This document shows positions 19,049-32,776 of a stretch of DNA of 37,547 nucleotides, piece after piece. The notes below the pieces were generated by a model, which saw only the letters and a program-made list of their open reading frames with translations, searched no databases and was not told where the DNA came from. The DNA lies in contig VBCK01000087.1 of assembly GCA_005882215.1 (NCBI GenBank), forward strand, positions 1-37,547, given 5' to 3'. Each line of letters starts with the position of its first letter. Position 1 is the stretch's first letter. The DNA comes from Betaproteobacteria bacterium. GTDB taxonomy: Bacteria; Pseudomonadota; Gammaproteobacteria; Burkholderiales; Burkholderiaceae_F. Both the position numbers and the translations under genes were made by a program.

Positions 19049-20250
19049 CTGCGCCCCTTGACGGCGTCAAAGTGCTGGAGCTCGGCACGCTGATCGCCGG
19101 TCCTTTCGCGGCGCGGATGATGGCCGAGTTCGGCGCGGAGGTCATCAAGGTCGAGGATCCGGATGGCGGTGACCCGTTGCGGCGCTGGCGCTACTTGCAC
19201 GAGGGCACTTCGCTGTGGTGGGCGGTGCAGGCGCGCAACAAGAAGTCGGTCGCGCTGAACCTGAAGGATCCGCGCGCCTGCGAGCTGGCCCGACAGCTCG
19301 CGGTGCGGGCCGACATCGTGATCGAGAACTTTCGTCCCGGCGTACTGGAAAGGCTGGGGCTCGGTTACCCGCAGCTCGCCGAGCTCAATGCGGCCACCAT
19401 CATGGTGCGGTTGTCGGGCTATGGACAGACCGGGCCGATGCGCGATCGGCCCGGCTTCGGGGCAATCGGCGAGGCGATGGGAGGGATCCGTCACGTGACC
19501 GGCCACCCGGACCGCCCGCCGGTGCGGATCGGGCTTTCGATCGGCGATTCGATTGCGGCGCTGCACGGGGTGATCGGCGCGCTGATGGCGTTGCGACACC
19601 GCGACGCGACCGGCGGCGCGGGCCGTGGCCGTGGGCAGATGGTCGATGTCGCGCTGTACGAATCGGTGTTCAACATGATGGAAAGCGCGGTGCCCGAGTA
19701 CGACCGCTTCGGGGTCGTGCGGGAGCGCACCGGCACCTCGCTGCCGGGAATCGTGCCGTCCAACACGTACACCTGCCGGGACGGCGCTGCGATCGTCGTG
19801 GGCGGCAATGGGGACGCGATCTTCAAGCGGCTGATGGGGGCCGTCGACCGCCCGGATCTCGGCGCCGACCCGCAGCTGGCGCACAACGACGGCCGTGTGC
19901 CGCGTGCGGCCGAAATCGACGCGGCAATCCAGCACTGGTGCAGCCGTCACCCGATCGATCAAGCCCTGGCCGTGCTGGAGCAGGCCCAGGTGCCGGCCTC
20001 GCGCATCTATTCGGTGGCCGACATGTTCGTCGACCCTCAGTTTTCGGCGCGCGCGATGATCGAACAGCAGGCGCTGGCCGACGGTACGCCGCTGAAGGTG
20101 CCGGCCGTGGTGCCCAAGCTGTCGCAGACGCCGGGCGCGACGCGCTGGCTCGGGCCGGCACTGGGCCAGCATACCGACGAGGTACTCGAGTCGATCGGCG
20201 TGACCCGCGGGCAGATCGATCAGCTGCGCCGCGACGGCGCCGTCCGGTGA
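19045..20250 (+). CDS. Class III (CaiB/BaiF) CoA-transferase
   Basis: This 401-residue cytoplasmic enzyme moves CoA between carboxylic acids. It shares with Frc the N-terminal [24 protein letters not shown] and [17 protein letters not shown], plus a catalytic aspartate in [11 protein letters not shown] (about 168). It lacks the GGNAGGGGQ loop of true Frc, having [13 protein letters not shown] in that area, so oxalate is not the expected acceptor. Related proteins act on succinate, itaconate, citramalate, carnitine or mesaconate derivatives. I cannot choose among these. The ATG overlaps the recR stop, which sets the start and implies one transcript. It is followed 13 bases later by the convergent stop of the rhomboid-like gene. 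Confidence 0.9.
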   Translation: MTAPLDGVKVLELGTLIAGPFAARMMAEFGAEVIKVEDPDGGDPLRRWRYLHEGTSLWWAVQARNKKSVALNLKDPRACELARQLAVRADIVIENFRPGVLERLGLGYPQLAELNAATIMVRLSGYGQTGPMRDRPGFGAIGEAMGGIRHVTGHPDRPPVRIGLSIGDSIAALHGVIGALMALRHRDATGGAGRGRGQMVDVALYESVFNMMESAVPEYDRFGVVRERTGTSLPGIVPSNTYTCRDGAAIVVGGNGDAIFKRLMGAVDRPDLGADPQLAHNDGRVPRAAEIDAAIQHWCSRHPIDQALAVLEQAQVPASRIYSVADMFVDPQFSARAMIEQQALADGTPLKVPAVVPKLSQTPGATRWLGPALGQHTDEVLESIGVTRGQIDQLRRDGAVR

Positions 20251-20263
20251 TTCCCGCCAGGGC

Positions 20264-21832
20264 CTAGCCGCGCGGAGGAAAGCGTGTGTTGGAGCGCGGT
20301 ATCGACGTGAACAGCGTGGTCGGTGGACGCGTTGCTGGAGGCAGGCCGCCCAGGTCATTCGTCGCCTCGAAGTACTGGGTCAGGCGCGACTGGATCGTTT
20401 CGGCCAGCGTGGTCAGGCGCCGCCGCACGTAGCCGGTGTAAATGCCGAGCAGGCAGTCGGCGAGCTGGCGTGCGTACAGCTCGCGCAGGTGGTTGTCGGA
20501 CAGGATCGCATCGAGCACCTTCAGCGCCGCCGCATCCTCGTGCAGCTTGACCAGCCGGCGCGCAAGCCGCAAATGCTCGTCGATCGGAAGCACCTTCAGC
20601 ACTTTCGGCTGGGTCAGCTGCAGGAAGGCCTTGCGTAGCTGGTCCGAGTGCGATTTGGAACGCAGCCACAGCAGGCGCAGCGCCGCATCCTGCAGCGCAG
20701 TCTCGTCCGGGCCGAGCAGCGCCGTGTTCAAGTAGGCGGACAGGTGCTCGACGTGCCGCGGCTCCAGGTCGGCCAGTTCCTTGTAAAGCTGAGTCGCGCG
20801 GCGCGTTTCCATCCGCGTGGCGGCTTCCCGCGCCTGCCGCGCCAATGCCGATTCCTTGAGACCGTTGGAATCGACGGGATGGGCGCGGGGGCGCGCGCGC
20901 GCAGTCAGAGCCCGGACCCGGCGCGAATCGTGCAGCTTGAAGGTCCACGCCAGCGCGCCTCCGAACGCAGCGCCGGACACGTCGGCCGACAGATCGGTTG
21001 CTGAGCGCCCGACCAGCGCCCAGCGCAGCACCTCCACTGCGGCCACCACCAGCAGCGCGGCGATCCCCGGCACCAGTGTCGGGCGCCGACTCGCGATCAG
21101 CCGACCGGACATCGATCGGGTTCCGACCGAGACCGCCAGCATTGCGGCCAGTGCGGCCAGCGCGCCCCAGTCTCCGGCGGCGGCCCGGCCAGACAAAAGC
21201 AGGTTCACGACGCCGCTGACCGCGCCCCCGCCCAGGTAGCACAGCAGGAACAGCGCCGCACCCGCCGAGGCCTCCGCGAACGGGCCCACCAGCAGCAACA
21301 CCAGCAGGTTGGTCAGACACAGGGGTGCCGTCGGGTGCAGCCACAGGTACGTGACCAGGCGCCACGGCTCGCGCCAGCTCTGTGCGGACAGCGCCATCCG
21401 CTCGCTGAGCGCGGAGCGCGTCAACTCGTCGAACCGCTGACGGTCGCGCTTCCACTGTTCGTAGCCCGGCTCCGATTGAGTAACGACCTTGTCGGCGTGC
21501 AGGCCCCGCTCGAACCTGCGGTCGCCGTGCAGCACCTCGAGCGCGCGCGCCGGGTCAGTCGGCTTGCCGGTCGCAGGGCCGACCGCGTGTTCCAACTGCA
21601 GCATGCGGCCGACCGCGTCCGGGTCGGCGGTTTGCGCCAGGTATTCCCGGTAGCGTGGAAGCTCCGTCGCCGCCAGGCCACTGTCCACGTAAAAGTCGAC
21701 AGCCGCGCTCAGCGCGGTTCGGTCGAGCGGCGCGAACACGAAAAATACGATCGTGCTGGCCAGCGCCAGCACTAGTGTGGCGACCGGGACCGCAGGGGTC
21801 CTGGAGCCGTGTGGGATCGGCAGCACGAACAA
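20264..21832 (-). CDS. Rhomboid-fold membrane protein without catalytic Ser/His, with C-terminal helical repeat domain
   Basis: A 522-residue inner-membrane protein. One N-terminal helix (about 15-35) is followed by a soluble segment, then a rhomboid-like core from about 158. TYLWLHPTAPLCLTNLLVLLLVGPFAEAS (two parts) matches the rhomboid H-x-x-x-N-loop region. The canonical G-x-S-G is G220-D-W-G-A here, so W222 replaces the nucleophile. The canonical A-H-x-G-G is A-A289-F-G-G, so the catalytic His is also lost. It is therefore predicted to be a pseudoprotease. Residues 320-500 are helical with TPR-like spacing (LYKELADLEPRHVEHLSAYLNTALL) and probably cytoplasmic. The start is TTG at 21832 with AGGT ten bases upstream; a GTG two codons later is possible. 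It diverges from carA. The binding partner is unknown. Confidence 0.72.
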   Translation of the reverse strand: MFVLPIPHGSRTPAVPVATLVLALASTIVFFVFAPLDRTALSAAVDFYVDSGLAATELPRYREYLAQTADPDAVGRMLQLEHAVGPATGKPTDPARALEVLHGDRRFERGLHADKVVTQSEPGYEQWKRDRQRFDELTRSALSERMALSAQSWREPWRLVTYLWLHPTAPLCLTNLLVLLLVGPFAEASAGAALFLLCYLGGGAVSGVVNLLLSGRAAAGDWGALAALAAMLAVSVGTRSMSGRLIASRRPTLVPGIAALLVVAAVEVLRWALVGRSATDLSADVSGAAFGGALAWTFKLHDSRRVRALTARARPRAHPVDSNGLKESALARQAREAATRMETRRATQLYKELADLEPRHVEHLSAYLNTALLGPDETALQDAALRLLWLRSKSHSDQLRKAFLQLTQPKVLKVLPIDEHLRLARRLVKLHEDAAALKVLDAILSDNHLRELYARQLADCLLGIYTGYVRRRLTTLAETIQSRLTQYFEATNDLGGLPPATRPPTTLFTSIPRSNTRFPPRG

Positions 21833-21880
21833 GCGGGACGTACCTAAACCCGCGCAGGCCGGATGCCGGCGCGCGGCCGG

Positions 21881-21886
21881 TATAAT
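21881..21886 (+). promoter_or_regulatory. Consensus -10 element upstream of carA
   Basis: A perfect TATAAT at 21881-21886 lies about 145 bases before carA. No good -35 is seen at 16-18 bases. The resulting leader (about 21893-22030) is GC-rich and would have room for pyrimidine- or arginine-dependent control, for which I saw no definite element. Confidence 0.5.
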
Positions 21887-22030
21887 TCGGAAGTTTAAGG
21901 CGGCGAGCGGTCACTTCGGTCGATGGAGGTGGCACGCTGCGCTGCCGCATATCGCCGCTCGGGGGCCGATCGTCGCGCTGGGCGGCCCCGACCGGCCCGC
22001 GTTGTCCGGACCTGCTGACCAGGAGACTGT

Positions 22031-23173
22031 TTGGCCCGCCTGTTCGACGATACCCGCCCGCCGGCGCTGCTTGCGCTGGCTGACGGCTCCGTCTTTCAGG
22101 GGGTCAGCATCGGCGCTTCCGGCTCGATCTGCGGCGAAGTCGTTTTCAATACGGCGCTGACCGGGTACCAGGAGATCCTGAGCGACCCGAGCTACTGCCG
22201 CCAGATCGTCACGCTGACCTATCCGCACATCGGCAACGTCGGCGCCAACCCTGAAGACGACGAGTCGTCGCGGGTGTACGCGGCCGGGCTGATCGTGCGG
22301 GACCTGGCCCGCTGCGTCTCGAACTTCCGGTCTACCCAGTCGCTGGACGAGTACCTGATCGATCGCTCGGTCGTCGGCCTCGCCGGGATCGACACGCGCC
22401 GCCTGACCCGGTTGCTGCGCGACAAGGGCTCGCAGGCCGGCGCCATCGTGACGGGCGGCGACGAGCCCTCCGCGCTGCAACTGGCGCGCTCGTTCCCGGG
22501 GATGGCCGGCCTGGACCTTGCCAAGGTCGTGTCGGCGCGCGAGCCGTACGAGTGGAGCGAGACGGGCTGGCAGCCGGGCCGTGGTTACGGCACGCTGTCC
22601 GAGCCGCGCTGGCACGTGGTGGCCTACGATTTCGGCATCAAGCGCAACATCCTTCGGCGGCTGGCCGAGCGCGGCTGTCGCGTCACGGTCGTGCCGGCCC
22701 AGACGCCGGCCGGCGAGGTCGAGCGGATGCGGCCGGACGGCGTATTCCTGTCCAACGGTCCCGGCGATCCGGAACCTTGCGGCTACGCGATCGAAGCCAC
22801 GCGCCAGCTGATCGGGCGCGGCTATCCCACCTTCGGCATCTGTCTGGGCCACCAGATCATGGGCCTGGCCGCCGGGGGCCGCACGCTGAAGATGAAGTTC
22901 GGCCACCACGGCGCCAACCATCCGGTGCTGGATCTGGATTCGGGGCGCGTGCTGATCACTTCGCAGAATCACGGCTTCGCAGTCGACCCGGCCAGCCTGC
23001 CGGCCCACTGCAAGGTCACCCACCGGTCCCTGTTCGACGGCAGCCTGCAGGGGTTCCGTCACACGGACCGGCCGGCGTTTTGCTTCCAGGGCCACCCGGA
23101 AGCCAGCCCCGGTCCGCACGACATCGGCGGCCTGTTCGACCGGTTCGTGCAACTGATGCAGCAACGACGTTAG
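22031..23173 (+). CDS. carA: Carbamoyl-phosphate synthase small subunit
   Basis: CarA hydrolyses glutamine and channels ammonia to CarB for carbamoyl phosphate, the common precursor of arginine and pyrimidines. The 380-residue protein has the N-terminal CPSase domain ([17 protein letters not shown]) and a class I glutamine amidotransferase domain. Its catalytic triad is C271 (FGICLGHQ), H355 and E357 ([14 protein letters not shown]). Translation starts at TTG 22031 after AGGAG at 22021-22025, a five-base spacing. The gene is separated from carB by gmhA, only 13 bases downstream. Inserted genes between carA and carB are known in proteobacteria, but this one is unusual. Confidence 0.97.
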   Translation: MARLFDDTRPPALLALADGSVFQGVSIGASGSICGEVVFNTALTGYQEILSDPSYCRQIVTLTYPHIGNVGANPEDDESSRVYAAGLIVRDLARCVSNFRSTQSLDEYLIDRSVVGLAGIDTRRLTRLLRDKGSQAGAIVTGGDEPSALQLARSFPGMAGLDLAKVVSAREPYEWSETGWQPGRGYGTLSEPRWHVVAYDFGIKRNILRRLAERGCRVTVVPAQTPAGEVERMRPDGVFLSNGPGDPEPCGYAIEATRQLIGRGYPTFGICLGHQIMGLAAGGRTLKMKFGHHGANHPVLDLDSGRVLITSQNHGFAVDPASLPAHCKVTHRSLFDGSLQGFRHTDRPAFCFQGHPEASPGPHDIGGLFDRFVQLMQQRR

Positions 23174-23186
23174 TGGAGTCTTCACG

Positions 23187-23789
23187 ATGAGCACCGAAGG
23201 CAGCGGTTTGATCCGAAGCGCGCTCGAGGAAGCGGCGAGCGGCCTTGAGCGCTTGCGCCGCAACGACGCGGCGCTGGCCGCGATCGAGGCGGCCGGCGGC
23301 GTGCTGGCAAAGGCCTTCATCGCGGGCAACCGGGCCTACAGCTGCGGCAACGGCGGCTCGATGTGCGATGCGATGCATTTTGCGGAGGAACTGACGGGCC
23401 GGTTCCGCCGCGACCGGCGCCCGCTGGCAGCGCTGGCCATCAGCGACCCGGGGCACCTCACCTGCACGGCCAACGATTTTGGATACCCGCAGATCTTCGC
23501 CCGCTTCGTGCAGGCGCACGGGCGCGCGGGCGACGTGCTGCTGGCGATCAGCACCAGCGGCAGCAGCGCCAACGTGCTGGCCGCGGCCGAGGCGGCGCGC
23601 TCGCTGTCGATGCCGGTCATTGCGTTGACGGGCCGGCCGGCCTCGCCGCTGGCGGAGCTGGCACAGGTCGAGGTGTGTACGCCGGCCGGGCGTTTCGCCG
23701 ATCGCGTGCAGGAGCTGCATATCAAGGTGATCCACGTGCTGATCGAGCTGGTCGAGCATCAGCTGAATCTGGCCGACGCAGCCCACTAG
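23187..23789 (+). CDS. gmhA: Phosphoheptose isomerase (sedoheptulose-7-phosphate isomerase)
   Basis: GmhA converts sedoheptulose 7-phosphate to D-glycero-D-manno-heptose 7-phosphate, the first step of heptose supply for the LPS inner core. The 200-residue protein is one SIS domain and matches E. coli GmhA closely: [21 protein letters not shown] (52-72), [19 protein letters not shown] and [21 protein letters not shown]68 and H178 correspond by motif to the catalytic Glu/His pair. The related DiaA replication regulator lacks the [13 protein letters not shown] motif, which argues against it. The gene is 13 bases after carA and its stop is one base before the carB ATG, so all three should be on one message. 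Confidence 0.93.
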   Translation: MSTEGSGLIRSALEEAASGLERLRRNDAALAAIEAAGGVLAKAFIAGNRAYSCGNGGSMCDAMHFAEELTGRFRRDRRPLAALAISDPGHLTCTANDFGYPQIFARFVQAHGRAGDVLLAISTSGSSANVLAAAEAARSLSMPVIALTGRPASPLAELAQVEVCTPAGRFADRVQELHIKVIHVLIELVEHQLNLADAAH

Positions 23790-23790
23790 C

Positions 23791-27015
<3,225 letters not shown>

Positions 27016-27076
27016 CGTGTCGGGTTCGCCGGCGCTTGCCAGCGGGGGCGGGCGCCGGTAAAGTGATCCTCAGTCG

Positions 27077-27105
27077 GCCCCGGCAGTGCTGGGGCTTCGT
27101 TTTTT
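27077..27105 (+). terminator. Intrinsic terminator between carB and greA
   Basis: GCCCCGGC (27077-27084), loop AGT and GCTGGGGC (27088-27095) form an 8-bp stem with one G-T pair, followed by TTCGTTTTTTC. It ends the carAB transcript and lies 18 bases before the greA start codon, so it would also act as an attenuator for greA. Confidence 0.85.
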
Positions 27106-27122
27106 CTCATGGTTTATTTCCG

Positions 27123-27326
27123 ATGGCGGCGATCCCGATTACGGCGCGTGGTGCCGAGATGCTCAAGGCTGAACTGAATCGCTTGAAGGCGGTGGAGCGG
27201 CCGACGGTCATCCAGGCGATAAAAGATGCGCGGGCGCTGATCGGCAAGAGCGAGGGCGACGTGGCCGAGGTGGCCGCGCCGGCCGGCCCGCGCGAATACG
27301 AGGTGCTGGACGTCCGCTACGTCTGA
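27123..27326 (+). pseudogene. greA: GreA transcription elongation factor, internally deleted (67 residues)
   Basis: GreA is a 158-residue secondary-channel factor that stimulates transcript cleavage in backtracked RNA polymerase. Here residues 1-36 match the GreA N-terminus (IPITARGAEMLKAELNRL, VIQAIKDAR) and then jump directly to the last 30 residues (ALIGKSEGDVAEVAAPAGP, EYEVLDVRYV). About 90 residues are missing in frame: the coiled-coil tip with the acidic pair equivalent to D41/E44 in E. coli, the returning helix and most of the FKBP-like domain. The product cannot stimulate cleavage. The junction contains GCGCGGGCG (coding ARA), which could be present at both ends in an intact gene and so explain a slippage deletion. 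No good ribosome site is visible. Position after carB is the usual greA location. An assembly collapse is the alternative. Confidence 0.85.
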
Positions 27327-27760
27327 GGCCGTTTGCGACGTCCCCCACCCTCGGCTTCGCCGGGCGTGGCCCGGCTACGCCGGGCGAGGCCCGGCCCTGT
27401 CCCACTGCGTGGGCGAGGGGAGGTATCAGACGCTGTCCCGCGCGCGCCAGAGGGTGCGCGCGAAGCGCGCGGGTGAGGGTCGTCGGGCAGTGGCCGGAAC
27501 ATCACCATCAGGCGCCCGATCAGCTGGATGCGGGCTGCGCCGAGCCGTTCGGCGATCTCGAGAAACAGCTGTTCGCGCTCCGGGCGCTCCAACGCGGGGC
27601 TGCGCACCTTCACCAGTTGATGCGTGGTCAGGGCGCGATCGATTTCCTTCAGTACCGCCTCGGTGAGGCCATTGGCTCCGAGGAGCACGATCGGGTCCAG
27701 GTGATGCGATTCGGATTTCAGGCGCAGCCGCTCGTCGCGGGACAACGTGAGTTCGCTCAT
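27317..27760 (-). CDS. yhbY: YhbY-type RNA-binding (CRM domain) protein with repeat-derived tail
   Basis: YhbY binds pre-50S ribosome particles and assists large-subunit assembly. From the ATG at 27760, residues 1-94 form the complete CRM domain: TLSRDERLRLKSESHHLDPI, VLLGANGLTEAVLKEIDRAL, HQLVKVRSPAL and LIGRLMVMFRPLPDD. Family members normally stop about here (roughly 97 residues). In this copy the frame continues for about 53 residues of Pro/Arg/Gly/Ser-rich low-complexity sequence encoded by the repeat block at 27352-27480, to a stop overlapping the end of greA. The tail is probably an accident of repeat insertion. A GTG four codons upstream is an alternative start. It diverges from rlmE with 20 bases between starts, the usual arrangement. 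Confidence 0.88.
   Translation of the reverse strand: MSELTLSRDERLRLKSESHHLDPIVLLGANGLTEAVLKEIDRALTTHQLVKVRSPALERPEREQLFLEIAERLGAARIQLIGRLMVMFRPLPDDPHPRASRAPSGARGTASDTSPRPRSGTGPGLARRSRATPGEAEGGGRRKRPQT
27352..27480. repeat. Repeat block between greA and yhbY (two 20-bp units plus REP-like element)
   Basis: Two 20-base tandem units (27352-27371 and 27372-27391) are 18/20 identical. A palindrome GCGCGC-GAA-GCGCGC (27456-27470) is followed by GGGTGAGGGT (27471-27480). The same GGGTGAGGGT is at 36701-36710 behind another hairpin, so this looks like a dispersed REP-type element. It is read as the C-terminal tail of yhbY. Confidence 0.7.
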
Positions 27761-27780
27761 ACGCCTTTGCACCCGACAAG

Positions 27781-28464
27781 ATGAACGGCAAGAATAGCCC
27801 GCGCACGAAGAACCGCTCGAAGCGGGAGTGGATCAGGCGTCACCTTGCGGATCCCTTCGTGCAGGCGGCCACCCGCGAGGGCTATCGTTCGCGCGCGGCG
27901 TACAAGCTGATCGAGATCGACCAGCGTGACCGGCTGATCCGGGCCCCGGCGACCGTGGTTGAGCTGGGCGCCGCACCCGGCAGCTGGACCCAGGTGATCG
28001 TGAAGCGCCTGTCGGATCGCGCGGGACGGTTGCGCGGGCGGGTCATTGCGCTGGACCTGCTGCCGATCGAGCCGATCGAGGGCGTGGAACGGATCGAGGG
28101 CGATTTTCGCGAGGAAGCGGTCGAGCGCCGCCTGGCCGAGGCCCTTCAAGGCCGACCGGCCGATCTGATCGTGTCCGACATGTCGCCGAACCTGAGCGGA
28201 ATCGAGGCGGCTGACGCGGCGCGCAGCCAGGATCTGTGCGAACTCACGCTGCGGTTCGCCCTCAATCACCTCCGACCCGGAGGAGATTTGTTGGTGAAGA
28301 CCTTTCACGCCAGTGGCTACGGGCAGTACGTACAGCAGCTTAAGAAGCGCTTTAAAACCGTGTCGGTTCGCAAGCCGGCGGCCTCGCGCCCCGGATCGGC
28401 CGAGGTCTACCTGCTCGCGAGGGGCTTGAAGCCGGATCCCGACCCCGTAACGGAGTCCATGTAG
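27781..28464 (+). CDS. rlmE: 23S rRNA 2'-O-methyltransferase RlmE (FtsJ/RrmJ)
   Basis: RlmE methylates the 2'-O of U2552 in the 50S A-loop using S-adenosylmethionine and is a heat-shock protein in E. coli. The 227-residue protein has the SAM-binding VVELGAAPGSWTQVI (59-73) and the K-D-K-E catalytic tetrad: K42 (RSRAAYKL), D133 (SDMSPN), K173 (LVKTFHASG) and E208 (GSAEVYLLARG). The basic N-terminus is usual. It precedes ftsH, as in other proteobacteria, with a 172-base gap that holds a sigma-32-like promoter. No heat-shock promoter was seen before rlmE itself. Confidence 0.96.
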   Translation: MNGKNSPRTKNRSKREWIRRHLADPFVQAATREGYRSRAAYKLIEIDQRDRLIRAPATVVELGAAPGSWTQVIVKRLSDRAGRLRGRVIALDLLPIEPIEGVERIEGDFREEAVERRLAEALQGRPADLIVSDMSPNLSGIEAADAARSQDLCELTLRFALNHLRPGGDLLVKTFHASGYGQYVQQLKKRFKTVSVRKPAASRPGSAEVYLLARGLKPDPDPVTESM

Positions 28465-28484
28465 GGCAATGCGAGGTAAAGCGC

Positions 28485-28512
28485 CTTGAAACCGGGCGGT
28501 TCCGCCCCAAAT
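28485..28512 (+). promoter_or_regulatory. Sigma-32-type heat-shock promoter of ftsH
   Basis: CTTGAAA (28485-28491), a 13-base spacer and CCCCAAAT (28505-28512) match the sigma-32 consensus at all fixed positions but one. The spacer holds the inverted repeat GGGCGG-TT-CCGCCC (28494-28507), which could be an operator. The predicted start near 28519 gives a leader of about 118 bases. A sigma-70-like TAGAAT (28583-28588) lies further down. Confidence 0.7.
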
Positions 28513-28636
28513 GCGGTTAGGCGGAAAGGACCCCGAGGGACCCTGTGCCGCGCCTCGCTCCTTAAAGGGAGGGGGGAGAGCCTAGAATAGACGCACCGTA
28601 TCGGTTTTTCGAAGTGCCTGCTCGGAGTGACGCCAC

Positions 28637-30547
<1,911 letters not shown>

Positions 30548-30579
30548 GCCGAACCACAGCTCCCCCCTCTGGCTTTATC

Positions 30580-30600
30580 CTTCCCCAATGGCTGGGGAAG
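30580..30600 (+). promoter_or_regulatory. Hairpin placing the folP start codon in its loop
   Basis: CTTCCCC (30580-30586) and GGGGAAG (30594-30600) pair over seven bases around the loop AATGGCT, which contains the folP ATG (30588-30590). No purine-rich ribosome site precedes it. The hairpin may limit or time folP translation relative to ftsH. Confidence 0.45.
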
Positions 30601-31442
30601 TGCCTCGTCCAACCCACTGGCGCTGCGGTCGCTTCCGGCTTTCGCTCGAGCGCCCGCTGGTGATGGGCATTGTCAACGTGACGCCCGACTCGTTTTCCGA
30701 CGGCGGGCACTTCCTGCAATTCGATCGCGCACTGGAGCACGCGCGGCAACTGATCGCCGAAGGCGCCGACATCCTGGATATCGGGGGCGAATCGACCCGG
30801 CCCGGGGCAGCCGAAGTCAGCCCGGATCAGGAGATCGAGCGCGTGCTGCCGCTGGTGCAGGCGTTGCGCGACGATGCAGTGCCGCTGTCGGTGGACACCA
30901 GCAAGCCCGGCGTGATGCGCGCTGCACTGGACGAGGGAGCCGCCATCATCAACGACGTGCGCGCACTGGCCCTGCCGGGCGCGCTCGAGCAGGTCGCCCG
31001 GGGCGATTGCGGCGTCGTGTTGATGCACATGCAGGGCACCCCGCAGACGATGCAGGTCGACCCGAGCTACGTGAACGTGGTCGGTGAGGTGAGCGATTTT
31101 CTGGGCAGTCGGCGCGACGAGGCGCTGCGTGCGGGGGTGGCACGCGATCGGATCGCGCTGGATCCGGGATTCGGTTTCGGCAAGCGCGGCGTGCACAACC
31201 GTCGCCTGCTGGCGCACCTGGGCGAGTTGCGGGCGCTCGGCCAGCCGCTGCTGGTCGGGCTGTCGCGCAAGGCCTCGCTGGGGGAGATGACCGGACGGCC
31301 GGTCGACCAGCGGCTCGTCGCCTCGGCGGTGGCGGCGCTGCTCGCGATCCAGGCCGGCGCGCAGATCGTGCGCGTGCACGATGTGGGCGCCACGCGCGAT
31401 GCGATCGCGGTGTGGGAGGCGGTGCGACAGGAGCAAATATGA
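30588..31442 (+). CDS. folP: Dihydropteroate synthase
   Basis: FolP joins 7,8-dihydropterin pyrophosphate and p-aminobenzoate in folate synthesis and is the sulfonamide target. The 284-residue TIM barrel has both pterin-binding signatures: [16 protein letters not shown] (25-40) and [14 protein letters not shown] (61-74). Further barrel strands are [53 protein letters not shown] and [14 protein letters not shown]. It follows ftsH by 40 bases and overlaps the glmM start in ATGA. The start codon is in a hairpin loop. Confidence 0.97.
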   Translation: MAGEVPRPTHWRCGRFRLSLERPLVMGIVNVTPDSFSDGGHFLQFDRALEHARQLIAEGADILDIGGESTRPGAAEVSPDQEIERVLPLVQALRDDAVPLSVDTSKPGVMRAALDEGAAIINDVRALALPGALEQVARGDCGVVLMHMQGTPQTMQVDPSYVNVVGEVSDFLGSRRDEALRAGVARDRIALDPGFGFGKRGVHNRRLLAHLGELRALGQPLLVGLSRKASLGEMTGRPVDQRLVASAVAALLAIQAGAQIVRVHDVGATRDAIAVWEAVRQEQI

Positions 31443-32770
31443 GCAAGCGTTACTTTGGAACCGACGGCATCCGTGGCACGGTCGGCACGTATCCGATCAC
31501 GCCCGAGTTCATGCTGCGGCTCGGCCAGTCCGCCGGACGCGTGCTGTCGCAGCAGACGCCCGGGCGCCGGGCGACGGTACTGATCGGAAAGGACACGCGC
31601 GTGTCCGGGTACATGCTGGAGGCGGCCCTGGAGGCCGGGTTTTCAAGCGTCGGGGTCGACGTGGTGCTGTGCGGCCCGCTGCCGACGCCGGCTGTCGCCT
31701 ATCTGACGCGGGCGCAGCGGCTGTCGGCCGGCGTCGTGATCAGCGCTTCGCACAACCCGTACCAGGACAACGGCATCAAGTTCTTCTCGGGAAGCGGCAG
31801 GAAGCTCGATGACGTCATCGAGCAGCAGATCGAGGATCTGCTGGAGCAGCCGTCGGGCTGCGTCGAGTCGGCCGAGTTGGGCAAGGCGCGCCGGCTCGAC
31901 GATGCGACCGGCCGCTACATCGAGTTTTGCAAGAGTACGTTCCCGGGCGAGATCGACCTGAAGGGCCTGAAGCTGGTGGTGGACTGCGCGCACGGCGCCG
32001 CCTACCACGCGGCGCCGGACGTGTTTCATGAACTCGGCGCCGAGGTGGTGCCGCTGGCGGTCTCGCCGAACGGATTCAACATCAACGACGGCGTGGGCGC
32101 GGTTCACTCCAGTCAGCTGGCGGGGCACGTCCGCCGTAACGGGGCGGATCTGGGCATCGCACTGGACGGCGACGGCGACCGCGTGGTGTTGGCGGACGGC
32201 GAAGGGCGCGAGTTCAACGGCGACCAGCTGCTGTACGTGATCGTCAGGGACCGGATGCTGCATTCGAAGGTGCAGGGCGCGGTCGGCACGCTGATGACGA
32301 ATTTCGCGCTCGAGCGGCGCTTCGCACAGCTGGGCGTACCGTTCGAACGCGCGCGGGTAGGCGATCGCTACGTGCTGGAGTGCCTGGAGAAGAACGGCTG
32401 GCTCTATGGCGGGGAGGGATCGGGCCATCTGCTGTGCCTGGACAAGCACAGCGCGGGCGACGGCATCATCAGTGCGCTGCAGGTGCTCGCCGCGACGCGG
32501 CGCGCCGGCCGCACGCTGGCCGAACTCACGCAGGAGCTGAGCCTGCTTCCGCAGCACCTGATCAACGTGAGGATCGAGCCCGGATTCGACTGGCATTCGA
32601 GCGAAGCGCTCAAGCGCGAGCTGTCCGAGGTTCAACGCGAGCTCAGCGGGAGCGGGCGCGTTCTGATCCGGCCGTCGGGCACCGAGCCGGTCCTGCGGGT
32701 GATGGTCGAGGCCGAGGATCCGGATGCCGCCTGCCGTTACGCCGAACGGCTGGCTCTGTCGGTCCGATAG
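31439..32770 (+). CDS. glmM: Phosphoglucosamine mutase
   Basis: GlmM converts glucosamine 6-phosphate to glucosamine 1-phosphate for UDP-GlcNAc, and so for peptidoglycan and LPS. The 443-residue protein has [14 protein letters not shown] (3-16), the phosphoserine loop ISASHNP with S104 equivalent to E. coli S102, the metal-binding [13 protein letters not shown], the sugar-binding GGEGSGH, and the phosphate-binding [14 protein letters not shown]. The start at ATG 31439 overlaps the folP stop by four bases. A longer frame from 31412 is not needed. Confidence 0.97.
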   Translation: MSKRYFGTDGIRGTVGTYPITPEFMLRLGQSAGRVLSQQTPGRRATVLIGKDTRVSGYMLEAALEAGFSSVGVDVVLCGPLPTPAVAYLTRAQRLSAGVVISASHNPYQDNGIKFFSGSGRKLDDVIEQQIEDLLEQPSGCVESAELGKARRLDDATGRYIEFCKSTFPGEIDLKGLKLVVDCAHGAAYHAAPDVFHELGAEVVPLAVSPNGFNINDGVGAVHSSQLAGHVRRNGADLGIALDGDGDRVVLADGEGREFNGDQLLYVIVRDRMLHSKVQGAVGTLMTNFALERRFAQLGVPFERARVGDRYVLECLEKNGWLYGGEGSGHLLCLDKHSAGDGIISALQVLAATRRAGRTLAELTQELSLLPQHLINVRIEPGFDWHSSEALKRELSEVQRELSGSGRVLIRPSGTEPVLRVMVEAEDPDAACRYAERLALSVR

Positions 32771-32776
32771 CCCGGT

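Noticed and set aside
27036..27122. A longer greA start 29 codons upstream.
   Set aside because: It would be translated through the terminator hairpin and has no GreA similarity. The ATG at 27123 matches the family N-terminus.
27352..27480. CRISPR array in the repeat block.
   Set aside because: Only two adjacent 20-bp units without spacers, and no cas genes. It is a REP-type or tandem repeat.
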